Shown here: piece after piece, positions 5,179-7,388 of the stretch
How positions within the stretch are numbered: position 1 is the stretch's first letter
Layout of the letters: every line of letters begins with the position of its first letter
Origin: Candidatus Sulfotelmatobacter sp.
GTDB taxonomy: Bacteria; Acidobacteriota; Terriglobia; Terriglobales; Acidobacteriaceae
Length of the DNA: 7,388 nucleotides
Assembly: GCA_030040725.1 (NCBI GenBank)
Contig: JASHTD010000250.1
Coordinates: forward strand, 1 to 7,388
Direction of reading: 5' to 3'
The notes under the pieces: generated by a model
Told to the model about the DNA's origin: nothing
The model's database searches: none
Seen by the model: the letters and a program-made list of their open reading frames with translations, nothing else
Made by a program: the position numbers and the translations under genes

Positions 5179-7388
5179 TTATCGTTTCGCTTTCGCCGGC
5201 TCTTTTTCGCCCACGCGCTTGCTGACTTCGAACTTCATTTTGCCAGCCTTCTTGTCGGCATCGATGATCACGTGGTCTCCGTGCAGGATTTCTCCATCCA
5301 GAATCTTCAGCGCCAGCGGATCCTGCACCAGTTTCTGGATCGCACGCTTCAACGGGCGGGCACCGAAGTTGGCATCGTAACCCTGCGTAAAGAGCAGTTC
5401 TTTGGCTGCGTCGGTGAGCTCGATCGAAATCTTGCGATCGGCAAGCAGGCGGCGCACATCTTCCAGGCGCAACTCGATGATCTTGACCAACTGCTCCTTG
5501 CCGAGCGGACGGAAGATGATGATGTCATCGACCCGGTTGAGAAACTCGGGCCGAAAATGCTGATGCAGCGTTTCGGTAACACGTTCGCTGGCTTTTTCGA
5601 AATCTTCGGGTGTGCGCAAGTTCTCGGCCTGCAGATAGCTGGATCCGAGATTCGAGGTCATGATGATGATCGTGTTCTTGAAATCGACCACGCGACCTTT
5701 GCCATCAGTGAGGCGGCCATCGTCCATGATCTGCAGCATGACGTTGAACACATCGGGATGTGCTTTTTCGATTTCATCGAAGAGCACAACCGAATAAGGA
5801 CGGCGGCGAACCTGCTCGGTAAGCTGGCCGCCTTCTTCGTAGCCGACGTATCCCGGAGGCGCGCCGATCAGGCGCGCAACTGAGTGCTTCTCCATGTACT
5901 CGGACATATCGATGCGCAGCAGGGCGCGTTCGTCATCGAAAAGGAATTCTGCGAGAGCTCTGGCCAGTTCGGTTTTGCCGACACCGGTGGGGCCGAGGAA
6001 GATGAACGAACCGATCGGGCGCTTGGGATCGCTGAGTCCGGCGCGGGAGCGGCGAATCGCGTTGGCCACGCGCTCCAGGGCTTCGTCCTGACCGACGACG
6101 CGATGGCGCAACCGGTCTTCCATGGTGACCAGCTTCTTCACCTCGCCTTCGAGCATTTTCGAGACGGGAATGCCTGTCCATTTGGAAACGATGCGGGCGA
6201 TATCTTCTTCGTCGACTTCCTCCTTCAGCATGCGTGTTCTACCCTGATTCTCGGTTTGCGCGGTAAGTTTGGCGAGATCGGCTTCAGCCTGGCGAATGAG
6301 GCTATAACGAATCTCGGCAACCCGCTGCAGATTGCCTTTTCGCTCCTCGGCCTGCTCTTCGATCTTGAGCTTCTCGATTCTTTCTTTGAGCTCGCGAATG
6401 CGCGCGATCAGCTCTTTTTCTTTTTTCCAGTTCGCCTTGAGCGCGTTGGATTTTTCGCGAATCTCGGCAAGCTCGCGATCGATCAAGCTGAGACGTTCTT
6501 TGGAATTGGGATCGTCTTCTTTCTTGAGCGCCTGTTTCTCGATTTCGAGTTGCGTAGCTCGGCGCTCGATCTGATCGATATCGGTCGGAAGGGAATCGAT
6601 CTGGATACGAATGGACGCGGCCGCTTCATCGACCAGGTCGATCGCTTTGTCGGGGAGGAAACGGTCAGAAATATAGCGATGCGAGAGCGTGGCGGCGGCG
6701 ACAATCGCCGAATCTTTAATCCGCACGCCGTGATGAACCTCGTAGCGCTCCTTCAAGCCGCGCAGAATTGCGATGGTATCTTCCACGTTCGGTTCGCCGA
6801 CGAAGACAATCTGGAAGCGGCGCTCGAGAGCGGCGTCTTTTTCGATGTATTTGCGATATTCATTCAGCGTGGTAGCGCCGATAGCGCGCAGCTCGCCACG
6901 CGCGAGAGCGGGTTTCAGCATGTTGGAGGCGTCAATTGCTCCTTCGCTGGCGCCGGCGCCGACCAGCGTGTGCAACTCGTCGATGAAGAGAATGATTTGA
7001 CCCTGCGAATCTTCTATCTCTTTTAAGACCGCTTTAAGTCTGTCTTCGAACTCACCTCTGTACTTTGCCCCTGCCAGCATTGCGCCTAAATCCAGTGCAA
7101 CTACGCGCTTGTTCTTCAACACTTCCGGCACGTCGCCGGAGATGATCCGTTGCGCAAGGCCTTCGACGATCGCAGTCTTGCCGACGCCGGGCTCCCCGAT
7201 GAGCACGGGATTATTCTTCGTGCGGCGCGAGAGAACCTGAACCACGCGGCGAATTTCTTCGTCGCGGCCGATGACGGGGTCGAGTTTGCCGCGGCGTGCC
7301 TGCTCAGTGAGATCGCGCGCATAGCGCTCGAGTGCCTGATACTTGGCTTCGGGGTTCTGGTCGGTGACTTTCTGCGATCCGCGAACTG
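5179..7388 (-). CDS. clpB: ATP-dependent protein disaggregase ClpB, N-terminal domain cut by window edge
   Basis: ClpB is a cytosolic hexameric AAA+ chaperone that threads aggregated proteins through its pore together with DnaK. I read 735 codons, beginning at VRGSQKVTDQNPEAKYQALERY, which aligns near residue 148 of E. coli ClpB; only the N-domain and linker are missing. In window residue numbers: Walker A1 GEPGVGKT 64-71, pore loop KYRGEFE 108-114, Walker B1 ILFIDE 132-137, the charged coiled-coil middle domain about 272-382 (which distinguishes ClpB from ClpA/ClpC), Walker A2 GPTGVGKT 465-472, pore loop GYVGYEEGG 512-520, Walker B2 VVLFDE 533-538, sensor 1 TSN 577-579 and sensor 2 GARPLKRAI 675-683. 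There is no ClpP-binding IGF/L loop. The lysine-rich tail KEPAKAKR is a mild extension. Nothing is missing from the catalytic parts. The promoter and any heat-shock operator lie outside the window. The stop at 5179 is followed by no clear terminator. Confidence 0.98.
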   Translation of the reverse strand, partial: VRGSQKVTDQNPEAKYQALERYARDLTEQARRGKLDPVIGRDEEIRRVVQVLSRRTKNNPVLIGEPGVGKTAIVEGLAQRIISGDVPEVLKNKRVVALDLGAMLAGAKYRGEFEDRLKAVLKEIEDSQGQIILFIDELHTLVGAGASEGAIDASNMLKPALARGELRAIGATTLNEYRKYIEKDAALERRFQIVFVGEPNVEDTIAILRGLKERYEVHHGVRIKDSAIVAAATLSHRYISDRFLPDKAIDLVDEAAASIRIQIDSLPTDIDQIERRATQLEIEKQALKKEDDPNSKERLSLIDRELAEIREKSNALKANWKKEKELIARIRELKERIEKLKIEEQAEERKGNLQRVAEIRYSLIRQAEADLAKLTAQTENQGRTRMLKEEVDEEDIARIVSKWTGIPVSKMLEGEVKKLVTMEDRLRHRVVGQDEALERVANAIRRSRAGLSDPKRPIGSFIFLGPTGVGKTELARALAEFLFDDERALLRIDMSEYMEKHSVARLIGAPPGYVGYEEGGQLTEQVRRRPYSVVLFDEIEKAHPDVFNVMLQIMDDGRLTDGKGRVVDFKNTIIIMTSNLGSSYLQAENLRTPEDFEKASERVTETLHQHFRPEFLNRVDDIIIFRPLGKEQLVKIIELRLEDVRRLLADRKISIELTDAAKELLFTQGYDANFGARPLKRAIQKLVQDPLALKILDGEILHGDHVIIDADKKAGKMKFEVSKRVGEKEPAKAKR

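Noticed and set aside
5272..7026. Long plus-strand open frame antisense to clpB (about 200 and 380 residues, separated by one stop)
   Set aside because: It lies wholly opposite clpB in a codon-aligned frame. Its phenylalanine- and leucine-rich sequence mirrors the Lys/Glu/Arg-rich coiled-coil and AAA+ sequence of ClpB, as expected for a shadow, and it has no motif of its own.
7240..7388. Internal start giving a short ClpB form, as known in E. coli at its Val149
   Set aside because: The equivalent valine here is encoded by GTT, not GTG, and no good ribosome binding site is visible ahead of the GTG codon at 7245, so there is no sequence support for it.

Overview
The window looks like ordinary chromosomal DNA from a moderately GC-rich Gram-negative-type bacterium, most likely an Acidobacteriota member. 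That placement is inferred from the flavour of the IspD, IspE and secreted cupredoxin-like proteins, not from a marker gene. There is no sign of a mobile element, CRISPR array, rRNA or tRNA gene.

Layout from left to right: (1) the 5' two thirds of ispE, on the minus strand and cut by the left edge; (2) a 369-base divergent intergenic region holding a perfect CRP-type palindrome and a G/C-rich block that can fold; (3) a plus-strand gene for an exported cupredoxin-like protein with a carboxypeptidase-regulatory-like C-terminus, closed by a good intrinsic terminator; (4) an unrecognised 245-residue protein on the minus strand; (5) divergent from it, a plus-strand pair encoding a small two-helix membrane protein and a class I glutamine amidotransferase-like hydrolase (PuuD/peptidase C26 family), separated by one base; (6) convergent with that pair, ispF and ispD on the minus strand, 3 bases apart, with a near-consensus promoter just in front of ispD; (7) clpB on the minus strand, missing its N-terminal domain at the right edge.

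The clearest functional theme is the MEP (non-mevalonate) isoprenoid pathway. IspD, IspE and IspF catalyse three consecutive steps (CTP to CDP-methylerythritol, its phosphorylation, then cyclisation), and all lie within about 5 kb on one strand, although three unrelated transcription units separate ispE from ispDF. ClpB is a stress disaggregase with no metabolic link. With no terminator visible between clpB and ispD, readthrough could add to ispDF expression.

No clearly novel multi-gene system is visible. The points most worth a second look are the CRP-like site and foldable leader between ispE and the cupredoxin gene, the recurrent TATA-like boxes placed 9 to 11 bases before start codons (possible leaderless transcripts), the altered copper-site spacing in the cupredoxin-like protein, and the unknown 245-residue protein.
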